Assembly (NCBI GenBank): GCA_011033025.1
Contig: WFMF01000008.1
Location: 563,001-627,000 of the forward strand
Direction of reading: 5' to 3'
Origin: Beroe forskalii
Taxonomy: Eukaryota; Ctenophora; Nuda; Beroida; Beroidae
DNA length: 64,000 nucleotides
The notes beneath the pieces are model-generated. The model had not been told where the DNA came from and did not search any database. It saw only the letters and a program-made list of their open reading frames with translations. Shown here one piece after another: positions 23,901 to 34,159 of the stretch (positions within the stretch are counted from its first letter, which is position 1; the number at the start of each line of letters is the position of its first letter). The translations under genes and the position numbers were made by a program.

Positions 23901-26900
23901 TCTGAACAAATGTCCCAGTCATCGGGAGTTGTGGTTATTGACGAGGCGACCATCAGTGAGGGTAAGTGTAACGAGTCACTCAAATCTACTGACGAAAGCC
24001 TTTAGGCTAGAAGTAGATAGTGATTTCAAATCTAACAAACCTTATTCATTTCTTCTATAAAAGTTTGCTCAATTATTGCAAATAGGATTGTATGCCTCCA
24101 ATAAGCTGTGAATTTTCATTAAATATCCCTTGTACAGGCGGTGACATGGACGGGTTGGAAACGGACGAAGTACGCAAGACTCCAGACACCGAGGAGGCCC
24201 CCTCCGACACCCTGACTGAGGCACTCAGACGAATCATGTACGATCCTAAGTCCTACCTGCTGGGAAACCTGACTGAGGCAGAGGTCTACTCCTCTCACGT
24301 GGTATGTTGTTGCGAGGGGTATTGGAAAAGACTTTGGAGGCTGTGAGGATATATAATATGAATGAAGAATTTTCCTCGTCTCGCAGAAAATACACTAAAT
24401 GTCCTGTTTGGAAAAGGTCAATTCTCGATGATTATAGCTCCCTATATCAGTATTTATCATTTTACATTTCCCCTACCAACAGGCTGGAAAGCACACTAAG
24501 CTACAGATAGAGGCGGTTAGAGCAGACACCACCTTTCTCCCGGCCCTGGTAACACGAGTAGAATCCCCGGACCTCTTCTTTATCATCATCCTCAATCACG
24601 TCAACTTAGCAGTACTCAACGTGAGTTGTGGGTATCCGGTACAAAAATTTCGTGGATGATATTTCATATGATGGGAAAAGTGCCCCTTAGCAATTCCCTC
24701 ACTTCGCAGTTTTCTGGATCATTAATTATATACAATTTCTCTTTTGCCAGAAGCTTGGAAATGATCAGTGATCTCCGTTTGTAACTGTTAGATTCTTGCT
24801 CGATTGTGTATCAAATTATGTGAATTCTCCTTCAGACGTTGAACGAGAGTCTGACCCACCTGTTCTCCAAGAGGAAGGTCTGGCAGATGGGTGACAAGGT
24901 GTCCAGGAAGGTAGGAGGGGAGGTCTGGGAGGGGGAGGTGGTGACTGTCAACAAGAACCTCCTGGAGATCCAGTGGGAGGGATCTAAGACGAGGAGCTGG
25001 GTGGAAGAGAACCTCGTGGAGGAGCCTGCTTCGCAGGTTTTTTTGATATGACTTACTGTTAAGGTCATCAGACAACTTTAGAGGGGTTTTTAAAGTAGAC
25101 ATTTAACTCTCTGATGTGCTTTGACGTGGGTCTATTATAAATCAGCAAGTGGCTCCTGAGAGACCTCTGAATCAAGGTCGAATCTTATCCCACAGCTCTG
25201 TCAGTCTGTCGGGTAACTTCATGAATCGTGTGTTATATCTTATATACTTACATCTATGGTTCTCTTCATTCCCACCTTAATTAACCTCCTACCTCTAACC
25301 CTACCCCAGATGATCAGCACCAAGTTATCTGACCTTGACCTCCTACCATTAACCCCTCCCCTTCCCCAGATGATCAGCACCAAGTTATCTGACCTGTCCT
25401 GCAAAGTGGAGCTGCAGGTTGGGGAGTTCTGTGCTGCCCGGTACACCTGGAAAGCCAAGACCCCGGACGAGGCAACCTGCTGGCACCGTGCCATGGTGAT
25501 GCAGGTGTTCAGGAAACGAGGGAGCCGTAAGATCGTCAAATACCTCGTGCAGTTCGTGGACTACGGCAATGTGGAGGAGGTGGAGGTGAAGCACATCCGA
25601 CCGCTCCCCGAAAAGTTCACTCTGCTGCCGGCTCAAGCTATCCCGTGCTTCCTCCCCGAGATAGAGCCCCGGAAAGAGGAGGATGATGACGTCATAGGGC
25701 CTGCTGATGACGAAAACGTGTTCGAGATTGACGAGGATGACGACGAGACACCGTACCGAGGGAAGTACAGCCGGGAGGCGGCCGAGGCGTTCCTGAACCT
25801 CGTGGCGGAGGAGCGAGTGTACGTGAGTGTGGGCGGGGAGGTGGTGCCACTACAGTACGGTTACAGAGCCGAGGTGACGCTCGGCGAGGCGGACGACGCC
25901 CTGCTCAAGTTCCGCAACGACTCGCTGCCCGTTACTATCGCTGATATTGTGGACGACAAAGTGGTGAGTCTGGTGTCGGAGTACGTGGATTCAGGGCACG
26001 CGGACCGGATATTTAACCTGGATTATGGGGCGTATAACGCAGATCCAGTGTCGAGTACAGCCATAGAGGACCGAGTAAAGGGTATGGAGACGACACTCGC
26101 TAAACTGGAGGAGGGCAGAACCTCCACCATCACTCTCAAGTCCATTGGCAGTGAGTTGTCTAGCGATGTAGACAGTGACACGCTCTCCTCATTCGATCCC
26201 ATGTCAGAGGACTACCACAGCGAGAGTAACCTGGTGGACCACGACAGAGACGACATAGGACAGGCCGTCTACGGACAGAAGATCTCACAACGGACTCTCT
26301 GCCGCTTCTTCAGTCGCGGTAGGAAGTGCTACAAGGGCGACAAGTGTCGGTTCCTCCATCAGAGGAAATCAGACTTCCATTCCATCCAAAGTGAGCAAGC
26401 CATGATCGCCGACAACAAGCCCCCAACCCCTACCAACGATATGCCAATCATAGCCCAGGTCACTTCGGTGCTGACAGCATTCCACTTCTGGGCTCAGATC
26501 CTACCTCACCACATTAACCCCGGGGAGATAGAAATGGACGTTGAAGTGAAGGACCCTCTGACCTATCTGACTGAGAAGATGAACGCCCTGTACAAGTTCA
26601 AAGGTTTCCGTGAGTGTAAGTACTACCCTGCTATTGGGGAGGTGGTGGCTGTGAAGAGCAGCGTTGGTAACGACGACTTCAGACGAGCACGGGTCACTGA
26701 AACTGACGATGTGGGTGATGGGTTGTGTAAGGTGTTCCACCTGGACTATGGCACCTTTGAGGTGGTGCACGAGAAGGCGCTGCGTGTCATGGACCCTAGT
26801 TTCATCAGAGAGCTGCCCTTCCAAGCGCAGGAGATGCTGCTAGCTGACATCAGACCGTCCTACTCCTCCTCTGCTGAACCTGTATTCGTGGGGAGCGAGG

Positions 26901-27178
26901 AGATCAGGCACAACGAGGAGGCCGAGGCAGCCCGAGACTTCTTCCTGGAGCGAGTGACGGACAAGTGGCTGATTGCCAAGGTTATCGAGCGGGTGCCGGA
27001 GGGACCCCTCAAAGTCCACCTGTGGGACCCCTCGGAGGGGGAAGAGTCACGGGACTGGAGGAGTATTAACCGGGAGTTAGTGGACGGAGGGTTCGCTGAG
27101 TCAGTGCACCCCCTGCCGGAGGAGCTGACTACGGACTGCGGCACTCTGGCGAGCACCAGTTACCAGGACAGCGATTAG
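8910..27178 (+). CDS. multi-Tudor domain protein with CCCH zinc finger (TDRD-like)
   Basis: Probably a germline/piRNA-type scaffold that binds dimethyl-arginine ligands; this role is inferred from the family. Nineteen exons: 8910-9052, 9322-9439, 9604-9712, 9848-10230, 10699-10761, 10998-11207, 11759-12146, 12316-12398, 12823-12961, 13134-13286, 14249-14422, 21792-22574, 23102-23455, 23584-23672, 23809-23961, 24138-24301, 24483-24620, 24836-25036, 25310 or 25370-27178, about 1,880 residues. The N-terminus is coiled coil (LNDLEELEADAKKL), then S/P/R-rich linker. Tudor 1 spans exons 8-11 (FFVKSLKV, VLFVDYGNKE). Repeat-rich exons 12-13 follow. Tudor 2 has QFVDYGNVEEVEV, a CCCH finger reads CRFFSRGRKC-YKGDKC-RFLH, and Tudor 3 has FHLDYGTFEVV. 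Exon 8 needs a GC donor (ATT|GCAACA) to stay in frame, and exon 12 holds a one-base frameshift near 22,320. Intron 11 houses an antisense gene. Confidence 0.85.
10940..11000 (+). repeat. triplicated splice acceptor before Tudor-gene exon 6
   Basis: Three copies of a ~27-base unit (AATAGCCTGCATTTGCTAAT, AATAGCCCGCATTCGCTAAT, AATAGCCCGCAGCTGG). Each supplies an AATAG acceptor; the last, with AG at 10,996-10,997, enters the exon in phase. Confidence 0.75.
12590..12690. repeat. palindromic hairpin in Tudor-gene intron 8
   Basis: A hairpin centred on GCTCGCCCCTTCGGGGCTCG, with outer arms GTAATACGGTTCGTAATA and TATTACTCACCGTATTAC. Probably a small hairpin transposon remnant. It lies in the intron whose donor is unusual. 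Confidence 0.6.
13084..13165 (+). repeat. duplicated acceptor and exon start, Tudor-gene exon 10
   Basis: TTCAGATTACCAG plus TCGTTGACTACG occur twice about 40 bases apart. The second copy, with AG at 13,132-13,133, begins the real exon (DYQFTVLFVDYGN). The first is shorter and does not continue into coding sequence. Confidence 0.7.
13287..14010. repeat. minisatellite of palindromic 22-bp units
   Basis: About 31 copies of TGAGGGTTGTAATAACCCTC plus AC. Each unit contains a perfect inverted repeat, GAGGGTT-GTAAT-AACCCTC, so one strand can fold into a row of hairpins. The array begins at the exon 10 donor, whose own sequence (GAGGGTAGGTGTTTAATAAC) resembles the unit. It fills most of intron 10. 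Confidence 0.9.
14423..15230. other. intron 11 sequence upstream (plus strand) of the nested gene
   Basis: Non-coding. Around 14,780-14,930 there is a cluster of GATCGGCGC motifs in direct and inverted orientation. No other structure is clear. Confidence 0.4.
15235..16135 (-). repeat. 75-bp coding minisatellite (25-aa EYVNA repeat)
   Basis: About twelve direct copies of a 75-bp unit. On the minus strand each encodes EYVNAILIQDEDEEIDEE plus QKKEEDG. Units differ by few bases; the terminal one changes CAG to TAG (15,254-15,252) and ends the protein. One unit lacks a C in a CCCC run at ~15,610. The unit is a multiple of three, so copy number can vary in frame. Confidence 0.9.
15252..20812 (-). 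CDS. DSL (Notch-ligand-like) membrane protein with repeated acidic EYVNA tail
   Basis: Likely type I membrane protein. Exons, read high to low: 20812-20746 (signal peptide MVRSMLQSPGFVLGFLAFTS), 20084-19017, 18088-17948, 17714-17553, 16582-16442, 16197-15252 (TAG stop). Exon 2 carries a Ser/Thr-rich start, an MNNL/C2-like module (IRIKLVQYQD, RFGSNFITLDG), a DSL-type Cys module (CDKYCRPVEGKYSCQEDGSK, NWRGKDCSYC), a short EGF-like part and one membrane span (LINFTALFISAIAVALIPIL). The tail is about twelve 25-residue repeats of the form EYVNAILIQDEDEE-IDEEQKKEEDG. Single-base frameshifts at ~19,385, ~19,090, ~16,010 and ~15,610 break the frame. Most sit in homopolymers, so assembly error is likely, though pseudogenisation is possible. 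The gene lies wholly inside Tudor-gene intron 11, antisense. Exon 2 has two in-phase acceptors (20,084 and 20,069). Role in Notch signalling is inferred. Confidence 0.65.
16030..17510 (-). repeat. tandem duplication copy A, DSL gene exons 3-4
   Basis: About 1.5 kb that matches 17,551-19,020 almost base for base, differing mainly by single-base and homopolymer indels. It contains the EEDQAVATMEHEIT exon (16,442-16,582) and the start of the repeat exon. The reading frame into the repeat exon is intact in this copy. Confidence 0.85.
17551..19020 (-). repeat. tandem duplication copy B, DSL gene exons 3-4
   Basis: Second copy, with exon 17,948-18,088 and a short repeat exon 17,553-17,714 holding two YVN/HVN units. 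It lacks some bases that keep copy A in frame. The junction with copy A (17,517-17,550) is homopolymer-rich and unlike either neighbour. Recent duplication or an unmerged haplotype in the assembly are both possible. Confidence 0.85.
20281..20712. repeat. 18-bp minisatellite in DSL-gene intron 1
   Basis: About 24 copies of a unit like GAGTGCAACCCTTGCAG, with variants GTGCAGGAGTGCAACCC and GTGATAGTGCAACCC. The unit length is divisible by three, so all three minus frames stay open for 150 residues or more. These are repeat artefacts, not genes. Confidence 0.9.
20813..21791. other. upstream region of the nested gene, still Tudor-gene intron 11
   Basis: Non-coding. It should include the minus-strand promoter of the nested gene, although no core promoter motif is clear. 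Around 21,265-21,310 is TAACAAAGAGATATGGACGG, which recurs near 49,830 and so marks a dispersed repeat. Confidence 0.45.
21901..22209 (+). repeat. 39-bp coding repeat in Tudor-gene exon 12
   Basis: Eight copies of ETRPPPSNFAPVS (the eighth ends SNFSSV), nearly identical at the DNA level. A proline-rich disordered linker between Tudor modules. Length is a multiple of three. Confidence 0.95.
23165..23345 (+). repeat. 30-bp coding repeat in Tudor-gene exon 13
   Basis: Five to six copies of a ten-residue unit of the form FHDNRTSSPA / FRDNRNNSPG, rich in DNR and SSP. Another disordered linker in the same protein. Confidence 0.9.
25288..25405 (+). repeat. 60-bp duplication of last-exon acceptor, Tudor gene
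   Basis: CCCCAG followed by ATGATCAGCACCAAGTTATC occurs at 25,304 and 25,364, exactly 60 bases apart. Both AG acceptors (25,308-25,309 and 25,368-25,369) are in phase. Using the first adds the 20 residues MISTKLSDLDLLPLTPPLPQ with no frame change, so both may be used. Confidence 0.85.
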
Positions 27179-27895
27179 GAGGGGGTACCAGGACAGTGAT
27201 TAAGAGGGGTACCAGGACAGTGATTAGGAGGGGGTACCAGGACAGTGATTAGGAGGGGTACCAGGACAGTGATTAGGAGGGGTACCAGGACAGTGATTAG
27301 GAGGGGGTACCAGTTACCAGGGAGTACAGTTACCAGGACAGCGATTAGGAGGGGTACCAGTTACCAGGACAGTGATTAGGAGGGGTACCAGGACAGTGAT
27401 TAGGAGGGGGTACCAGGACAGTGATTAGGAGGGGGTACCAGGACAGTGATTAGGGGGGGGTACCAGTTACCAGGACAGTGATTAGGAGGGGTACCAGGAC
27501 AGTGATTAGGAGGGTACCAACAGGACAGTGATTAGGAGGGGTACCAGGACAAAGTGATTAGGAGGGGTACCAGGACAGTGATTGAGGGGTACCAGGACAG
27601 TGATTAGGAGGGGTTACCAGGACATTGATTGAAGGGGAACCAGGGCAGTGATTAGGAGGGGTACCAGGACAGTGATTAGGAGGGGTACCAGGACAGTGAT
27701 TAGGAGGGGGTACCAGGACAGTGATTAGGAGGGGGTACCTGTTACCAGAACAGTGATTGGGTGGGGGTACCAGGACAGTGATTAGGAGGGGGTACCAAGA
27801 CAGTGATTAGGAGGGGTACCAGAACAGTGATTAGGAGGGTTACCAGCTACCAGGACAGTGATGAGGTGGGGTACCAGTTACCAGGGCAGTGATTA
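27160..27895 (+). repeat. 24-bp minisatellite derived from the Tudor-gene stop region
   Basis: About 30 copies of GGTACCAGGACAGTGATTAG plus GAGG, with KpnI-type GGTACC and occasional GTTACCAG extensions. The unit matches the end of the coding sequence, YQDSD then TAG (ACCAGGACAGCGATTAGGAG), so the last codons and the stop have been amplified into the 3' untranslated region. Confidence 0.92.
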
Positions 27896-27899
27896 AGTG

Positions 27900-29640
27900 T
27901 GGAATGAAGCGAAGTATCATGTTGATTGTTTTTATTGGAATTTATCTTTAAAATATGTTTGGGTAAACGACTATTTATATTTCACTGTGAGTGTAGCTAC
28001 TTTATTATTTAATTAATTTATGATTACAGTCTAAATGTTAGTAGAAAATGGTATGTTATCGTTTATAAAATTCATAAGTTGATCAATACTTGTTCATAAC
28101 TTCATAGATTGAACTATGAAAAATAAACTATGATTACATGTGACAAACTAATCTAATACTATCTCAAATAAGTCAATATTTCGGGGTCTGGTGAGCATTT
28201 TTTCATTAAGGTATTTTCAAGCTATTTTATATTTAATATTTTTGATAATGATATCATCTCGGTTGAGATATTTGTTATGTTTTTAATTTAAAATGAATTG
28301 ATGATAATCTCAGAACCAGTTTATCGCGTTCTGAAACGTTTAAAGCAAAATAAGCATTAAGCACTGCATAGTGCATCGTAATCGTAAATTATATTTTAAG
28401 TTTTATTTTGATATTTGTATTGTTATTGGAACAGAAAATCTTGCTATGAATATTCATTATCTTATTCGTTTGAGATAAGTAATAAGTATGTCATGGACAG
28501 ACTCAGACCTTGGGTTTGCAACAATACATTTTATGAAAGTGTTTAATGAACCTGTAAAATTAGTATTGAAAATATTAGATGGTGTTTCTCATACCTCTAC
28601 ATCCAAGCGGGTTTTACTCTTGCCATTCTAACCACCAGTAAACATTCTTAGGTGATTCTATGACAAAGAATGATTGATAATACGAGCTAGATGACGATTT
28701 ACCATGACAGGACCGAATAGTTTGACTCTAAACGATGGAAAGGCTGGCATGGAAGGTATTCATCTCTATAAATTATCTATAACCGTGCTGTCTCATGCGT
28801 TTTGATTCAAGTCAATGGTTGACTGTTTGTTTCTTGACGGATCTTGTGAGAATTTGAGAAAAATGATTACACTTTATTCAGTTAAGACAATGCATGAATA
28901 ACACTTTATACTGTATAACTTTAAGCCACGTATTGTTCATAGCTGACTACGATAATCACATGATTTTCGAAAGCTTCTGATTACAATTCTCTCGTATCAG
29001 TTATATCGTTTAAACTTCAACCTCTTGAGTATTGCTCTTGATTTTGCAGTCTTTTGATCAGCTCACTAAACGGGGGGCTAAAATTTCCTTAATACATTTT
29101 TGTTATTTTTACCCCAATGAAATCTGAATATATACAAAAATAAGTATGTACAAAAATGTACAAGTATGTACAAAAATGTACTTTCCGACCATAGAAATAT
29201 GGCTTGAGGAGTAAAATCTATTTTAACTTCTCTATAGACTTATTCAATTTGTATCCTGATCAAATGTTGGAGTTTCGGTCATTTTATACAAATTTACACA
29301 AGCTATTATAGAGTGCACCCATGAATCGACATTTTGCTTGCACAGTGTAGGTACATGCACGCTATCATGTACGGATCAACGTCATCAATTCAATGCCTAA
29401 TGCTCCACGATGGCGTGGCACGAATGGCATACTAATCTAACACGATATGTTTATTATGATAAGCACCATGATTCTGTTTCAATTCAATTACCTTTCCAGA
29501 TTACGGATGATGGGTCTTGCATAATTGATACTTGTATTCTTTTGTCACCGCGGTATAACAATATGATGGGGCCGTGCACCTTTGTTGTCAATCTCTTGTC
29601 TCAACTCGTCTCTCACTGCTATGCAGTTGCCATGTTAAGT
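27900..29640. other. AT-rich downstream region, no gene seen
   Basis: Follows the Tudor gene. A short frame at 29,410-29,643 has no recognisable features. AAATAAACTATG near 28,120 could be a polyadenylation signal. Nothing else supportable. Confidence 0.4.
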
Positions 29641-29649
29641 TGATTTTTA

Positions 29650-31310
29650 TTGACAGGGATTTTAAAAGAGGGTATAGTTCGCATAGCTCAGCAACCTTTG
29701 AAGGGGAGCTGACCCCGGCTATAAAAAGGGCCAGGGAAATTTTGGGGTTTTTATCCCCTTATAAGCCCGAATTTCCCAAAAAGGATATGTCACGGTATTT
29801 AAAGATATATCACTTTTCTTTCCCCGATCAGAAAAATTTTTTTTTAAGATTATTTCCAGGAAAAACTTTTTAGTTATAAAGCTCGGCCCCCGGATTTTCA
29901 TTTTTCCCCAATGTCAAAAGTTTCGGTGAATTTTAAATTTACGAGCCAGACAGGGAGCATTGTTGACCAGAAAATTTCGGAACGTTGTCCCCTGATCACC
30001 AAAAAAGAAGGGTTGGGGAGGGTTTTGGTGCTATGACATACGGTGTGATAGTGACAAATCCGGTCCGAGTTTTATAACTAAAAACCATTTGTCATGGGGG
30101 AAAGGTAAAAAAAGCCCTTGTCAGCGATCTAAATGCCCCGATATATCACCATACCAGTGTATCCCGTTCAGTACAACGGGGTTCAACAATACGCATGCCC
30201 CTATCGTGGTGCGCATCAAGACATGACATTACCGGACGACAATGAAGCAGATCGTAAAGATCATTGTTGCGCATCATCTCACTTGTTAGTGTAACATAGC
30301 ACCTTTTGCACACACATGACATTAGGGTTAGCTGACAGGAGCTATACCTAGTACGGCATCACCCTAAGCTTTTTTTAAGATCAGACACTTATTAGTGTGG
30401 CTTTTTTATGAGATAGAAAACGATGGAAATTTGAATAAATTTGAAATTTTCCTCTTGATTGTAGGACATCATATTCAATTCATAGACCAGCAATCAAAAA
30501 AATTTTGCAATTATGAAAATAAATCAAAATTTTTCTACAGTAACAATTTATAAGTATCCATTACAATTTCTTTTCTTTAAACTATTTAAGTTTTAACTAA
30601 CTGTCACGATATACAGCTCGTTTTGTAATTTGTACTTTTGTTTGGCCACTATAAACTTAGGACAACAAGTACCTATACATTTAAATTGGTAGTATAGTTA
30701 TTCATTAATTCATGTCCGAAAAGAAAAAAACAAAATCGAAAACGCAAATTCAAAAAAATTGTTCCCTTTAAAATTAAAATTGATTTTTGCCAAATATTTT
30801 AAATTAATTAAATTTTTTCCAAAACCCACTAATTAAGGACCCCGCCCCGCGAATTTTAAATTTTGGGGCCCCACAAAACCCTTTTGAAGGAAAAAGGGGT
30901 TCCAGCGGGTTTGCTCGGGAATATTGGGGGTATTCCGGCAATTCCACAAAGTCGGGTTTTTCTTCCCCATTTCCCAAAAAACCCCGATCATTGTCACGGA
31001 TCATGAAAGAAGAAATAGGAAGCTGATTCAAATGTTTCAGTGACATAATTTTTTTTTAAATATCCTTCTGATATTAGAGAGCTGACAGGGAAAACCGAGA
31101 ACCCGAGAAGATTTCGACCAAGATTGCCGGGGGAAACGTGAAGGGGGCATCTTTTAGAAGCGCCCGAACAATTGTTGAGCAAGCTCCTGGAGCCCCAGAA
31201 AAAGGCTGGGGCTTACCAGTTAACGGGGGAGCCAATGGTACTAAAAACCCTTCTTGAAAAATTTTTATCGACAACCCTGGCTCAAAACGTTTAAAAAGGT
31301 TTCCCCTATA
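29650..31310. other. probable low-quality consensus
   Basis: Composition changes to dense runs of A, G, C and T of four to eight bases (AAAAATTTTTTTTTAAG, GGGGCCCC, CCCCGCCCCGCG). Such runs are not seen at this density elsewhere. It looks like error-rich unpolished reads. Any coding content is unreadable. Confidence 0.5.
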
Positions 31311-31329
31311 GTAATTTTATAACTCTACC

Positions 31330-32045
31330 TAAAAGGGGCCCCTTTTTTGCTACTCACAAGATGTTCCTTGGCCGTTGGTTGGTTCTCTCAGCTAGTCAGC
31401 CCCGCTCTCTTTAGTCTTTCCAAAAGAGAGCTGAGTTCCTGAGAAGGGGGAAGTGTTATTGACATTGTTGATAACACATCAAACTTTGAAATTAATCAGG
31501 AATAATAGTGAGTCCAATGATAGGCAGATAGTCCTACTAAGAGAAATGTAGAAGTCTTCAATCTATTTCAACACTCGGTGCGAATTATTCTGGAATTTAA
31601 AAACAATGCTACTTACAGAAAGTTCCGTGGCCGTTGATAAGTTAATTGCTCCTCCCAGCCCCAATCTCTTTCCAAGAGAGAACCGAGTTTCTGAGAAGGG
31701 GGAGCGTTGTTGATATGAAAATAAGGCTTCAAAGTTTAAAATTTCATCAGGTATCAAGGTAGGTAGATAGTAAGTCCAATGACACAAAAATAGGCGAATA
31801 ATCAAAATTATAGGTACTCACCAGTCACCTCGTAACTGGAATTACGTTTCTAAGATGAATGCCGCAGCCAGTAGATTCTTCTGGGATACCAGAGACTCCT
31901 GCCTTCAGAGGCAGTGAGTGGCAAGACAAAACAGAGACAGCAACAGAATCCAGGATCACATCAGCAACCCTCTGACAGGTTTCTCTTGACGGTCAGGGAG
32001 AATCTTGATGCAGCAACAGGGCCCTGGATGAGAATAGCTTGAAAA
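31330..32045 (-). other. possible minus-strand exons of an unidentified gene
   Basis: Two similar exon-like blocks lie at ~31,340-31,425 and ~31,612-31,690 (minus). Each has a TTCTCAG acceptor, a start like CTCGGTTCTCTCTTGGAAAG and a GTGAGTAGC or GTAAGTAGC donor. One reads KLGSLLERDWGWEEQLTYQR openly; the other is interrupted. A third block near 31,830-31,990 reads VILDSVAVSVLSCHSLPLK with a GTGAGT donor. I do not recognise the protein. Proximity to the promoter-like block at 32.8-33.1 kb fits a gene running leftwards. Confidence 0.25.
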
Positions 32046-32745
32046 AATAGTGAATAAAACGATAATCAAAATGAAGTTCGAATGGAATATAAGAAAAAAT
32101 GAAGTTTGAATGGAATAAGAATTAGAAATAAACTTAACACGGGGTTAAAATAATAAATAAGAAAGAAATTGAACGTTTGAATAGTCAAATACACGAGTAA
32201 TGAGTATAATTCACGGCAATTAATGGCGTTGCTACGCCATGAAATGTATTTGGAATTACGAGACATTTGCCTGCTTAAACAAGTAGCTGTTTGATCAACG
32301 CACACTAAAATATTCCGGGTGTATATCACGAGCGATAGGTGAACAAATTTCATAAAAACAAAGTGGCATGAAAGATAAGTCAATGATTAGTACAGTGAAA
32401 ACGCTGTTATCAACGAGTCAAGTTATCAGACAGGAATGTGGAATGTGTAGGAGTGTTACAGATTTTCATTTTGACTGAAATATGCCAAGTTCAACAGAAT
32501 TGGGGAATGGAATGTAAAATGACATTGAGGAAAGAGGAAAACAGCAATAAAATGATTAAAAAATGTATCAAATAAAATCGGAATTAATGCGTAAATAAAA
32601 GGATTAAGAATAATCAGTCAATCACTCAAAGTAATAATGAATTGGTGTAATAACTAGTTACTTATTGAAGCTGATTGAAGCAATTAATTGATTTTAGTTT
32701 GATTGATTGAAAAAAAATTTTAGTTTGATTGAATTACCTACCTCA
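32046..32745. other. AT-rich sequence, no gene seen
   Basis: Probably first-intron or intergenic sequence left of the promoter-like block. Only A/T-rich short motifs (TTGATTGATTGA near 32,690-32,730). Confidence 0.35.
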
Positions 32746-32749
32746 TAGT

Positions 32750-33130
32750 GTCTGATGATCACCGGGTCAACACGCAATGCGAGGCAGAGCAGGTCAGAGC
32801 AACACAAGGAAACGATCGTGACAATGAAATGAGTGCTCTGTGTAAGCTGCTCTCTGTGTCACGCACGTGACCTGGTTCTTGTGCGGTCACGTGACGCTCT
32901 CTCATTGCTCAGCTCAACAGAGCCGCGCGCTGATTGGCTGGCCCTGAATACGTGACCTGAATGCGCGCCTCCCATTGGTTAGAGATAATTCAACCATGGA
33001 GTTGTAGTTCAACCAATAGGAGCGCGTGTTCAGTTCACGTGACACACCAGCTAATTAGCGCGCAGCTGTGTTTCAGCTGGCCAATGAGAGAGCGTCTCGT
33101 TCAGAACAAGGAACAAGAGAGGAGCGACCT
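32750..33130. promoter_or_regulatory. CCAAT-box / E-box promoter-like block
   Basis: A CpG-rich ~380-base block. CCAAT motifs occur in both orientations: GATTGGCTGG ~32,931, CCATTGGTTA ~32,971, AACCAATAGG ~33,012, GGCCAATGAG ~33,080. Three CACGTG E-boxes sit at ~32,864, ~32,887 and ~33,037. TGCGCGCC and GCGCGCAG are interspersed. Spacing and orientation fit a TATA-less, possibly bidirectional promoter. The nearest candidate transcript is the tentative minus-strand gene at 31.3-32.0 kb. Confidence 0.55.
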
Positions 33131-33244
33131 GAGACTGCTCTACCTCGGTAACACACCAGACACACTGACGCCATGTAGCAAGATCAATAATACATTGAAA
33201 AATGGAATAAGTAATGAAAATAGAAATGAAGTAGAAACATATGA

Positions 33245-33378
33245 ATAAAAAACAACAAATGAATAGAAACAAATGAATAGAAACAAATGAATAGAAACAA
33301 ATGAATAGAAACAAATGAATAGAAACAAATGAATAGAAACAAATGAATAGAAACAAATGAATAGAAACAAATGAACAT
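33245..33378. repeat. 13-bp minisatellite
   Basis: About ten direct copies of AAACAAATGAATAG. Open minus frames across it are repeat artefacts. Confidence 0.9.
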
Positions 33379-33444
33379 TGACAAACATTAAAAAGCGAGG
33401 AAATATGTCCCAAAAAGCATATTAAGAGCTTTAGTAGAGGGTAG

Positions 33445-34155
33445 CAGGGTAGCGGTTTACCCCGCGACAGTTTACCCCATGACAATTTACCCCGTGGTCT
33501 ATAGGCACCTCCTATTATCAAACAATAAACAATGGCCTCATATACGGGGAAAGCTGTCCTAGATACGACAGTTTACCCCGCGACATTTTACCCCGGATCG
33601 CATGATGCAATCATTGAGCAAGATGTGATACGACGTATCACCATGGAGCTCGTCAATGCCATGTCTCATGTTGCAATAAGCATGGTTTTGACGGGATACA
33701 GCCATTTCATCCTGCTCAATCCCTCAGCAGCGCACCTTCCCAGCTACATCCCCCCTCTTCCCCTCAGTCAACCTTCAGCCAACCAGCCTTCTTCCTTCTG
33801 CCTCACCTCATCCCCCTCCCTCACCTCAACCTCCTACCTCTTCTCAGCCTCCACTCCTTTTGGAGAAATCTCCTTCACCTCAGTGAGAAAGGGAGGCCCA
33901 AGCTTGTCCTTGAGTACGCCAAGCCCCATTCCCACCTTCCCAACCCTTCAAAGCCCCAGAGCTGTGGACCCAAATCTATACCATCCACGGACAAAAGAAC
34001 GGGTTGACTGTCCCTTGTGTTTTCAGTTTACTACCGAACGCAAGGAGACGTATACACGTCTCTTTACATAAGTCAAGTCTTGGATAGATGTTGCTGGGCA
34101 CATAATTAGATCCGGGGTAAAGTGTCGCAGGGTAAAGTGTCGCCCACGCCCCACC
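33445..34155. mobile_element. transposon-like element with GTTTACCCCGCGACA ends
   Basis: The left end has repeated TTTACCCCGCGACAGTTTAC; the right end has the inverted GGGGTAAAGTGTCGCAGGG and GGTAAAGTGTCGCCC. About 700 bp, with one Ser/Pro-rich open frame (33,532-34,071) that I do not recognise. Probably a non-autonomous DNA transposon. Confidence 0.55.
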
Positions 34156-34159
34156 CCTC

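Noticed and set aside
29410..29873. Two short plus-strand frames
   Set aside because: No recognisable features; the second runs into the low-quality stretch.
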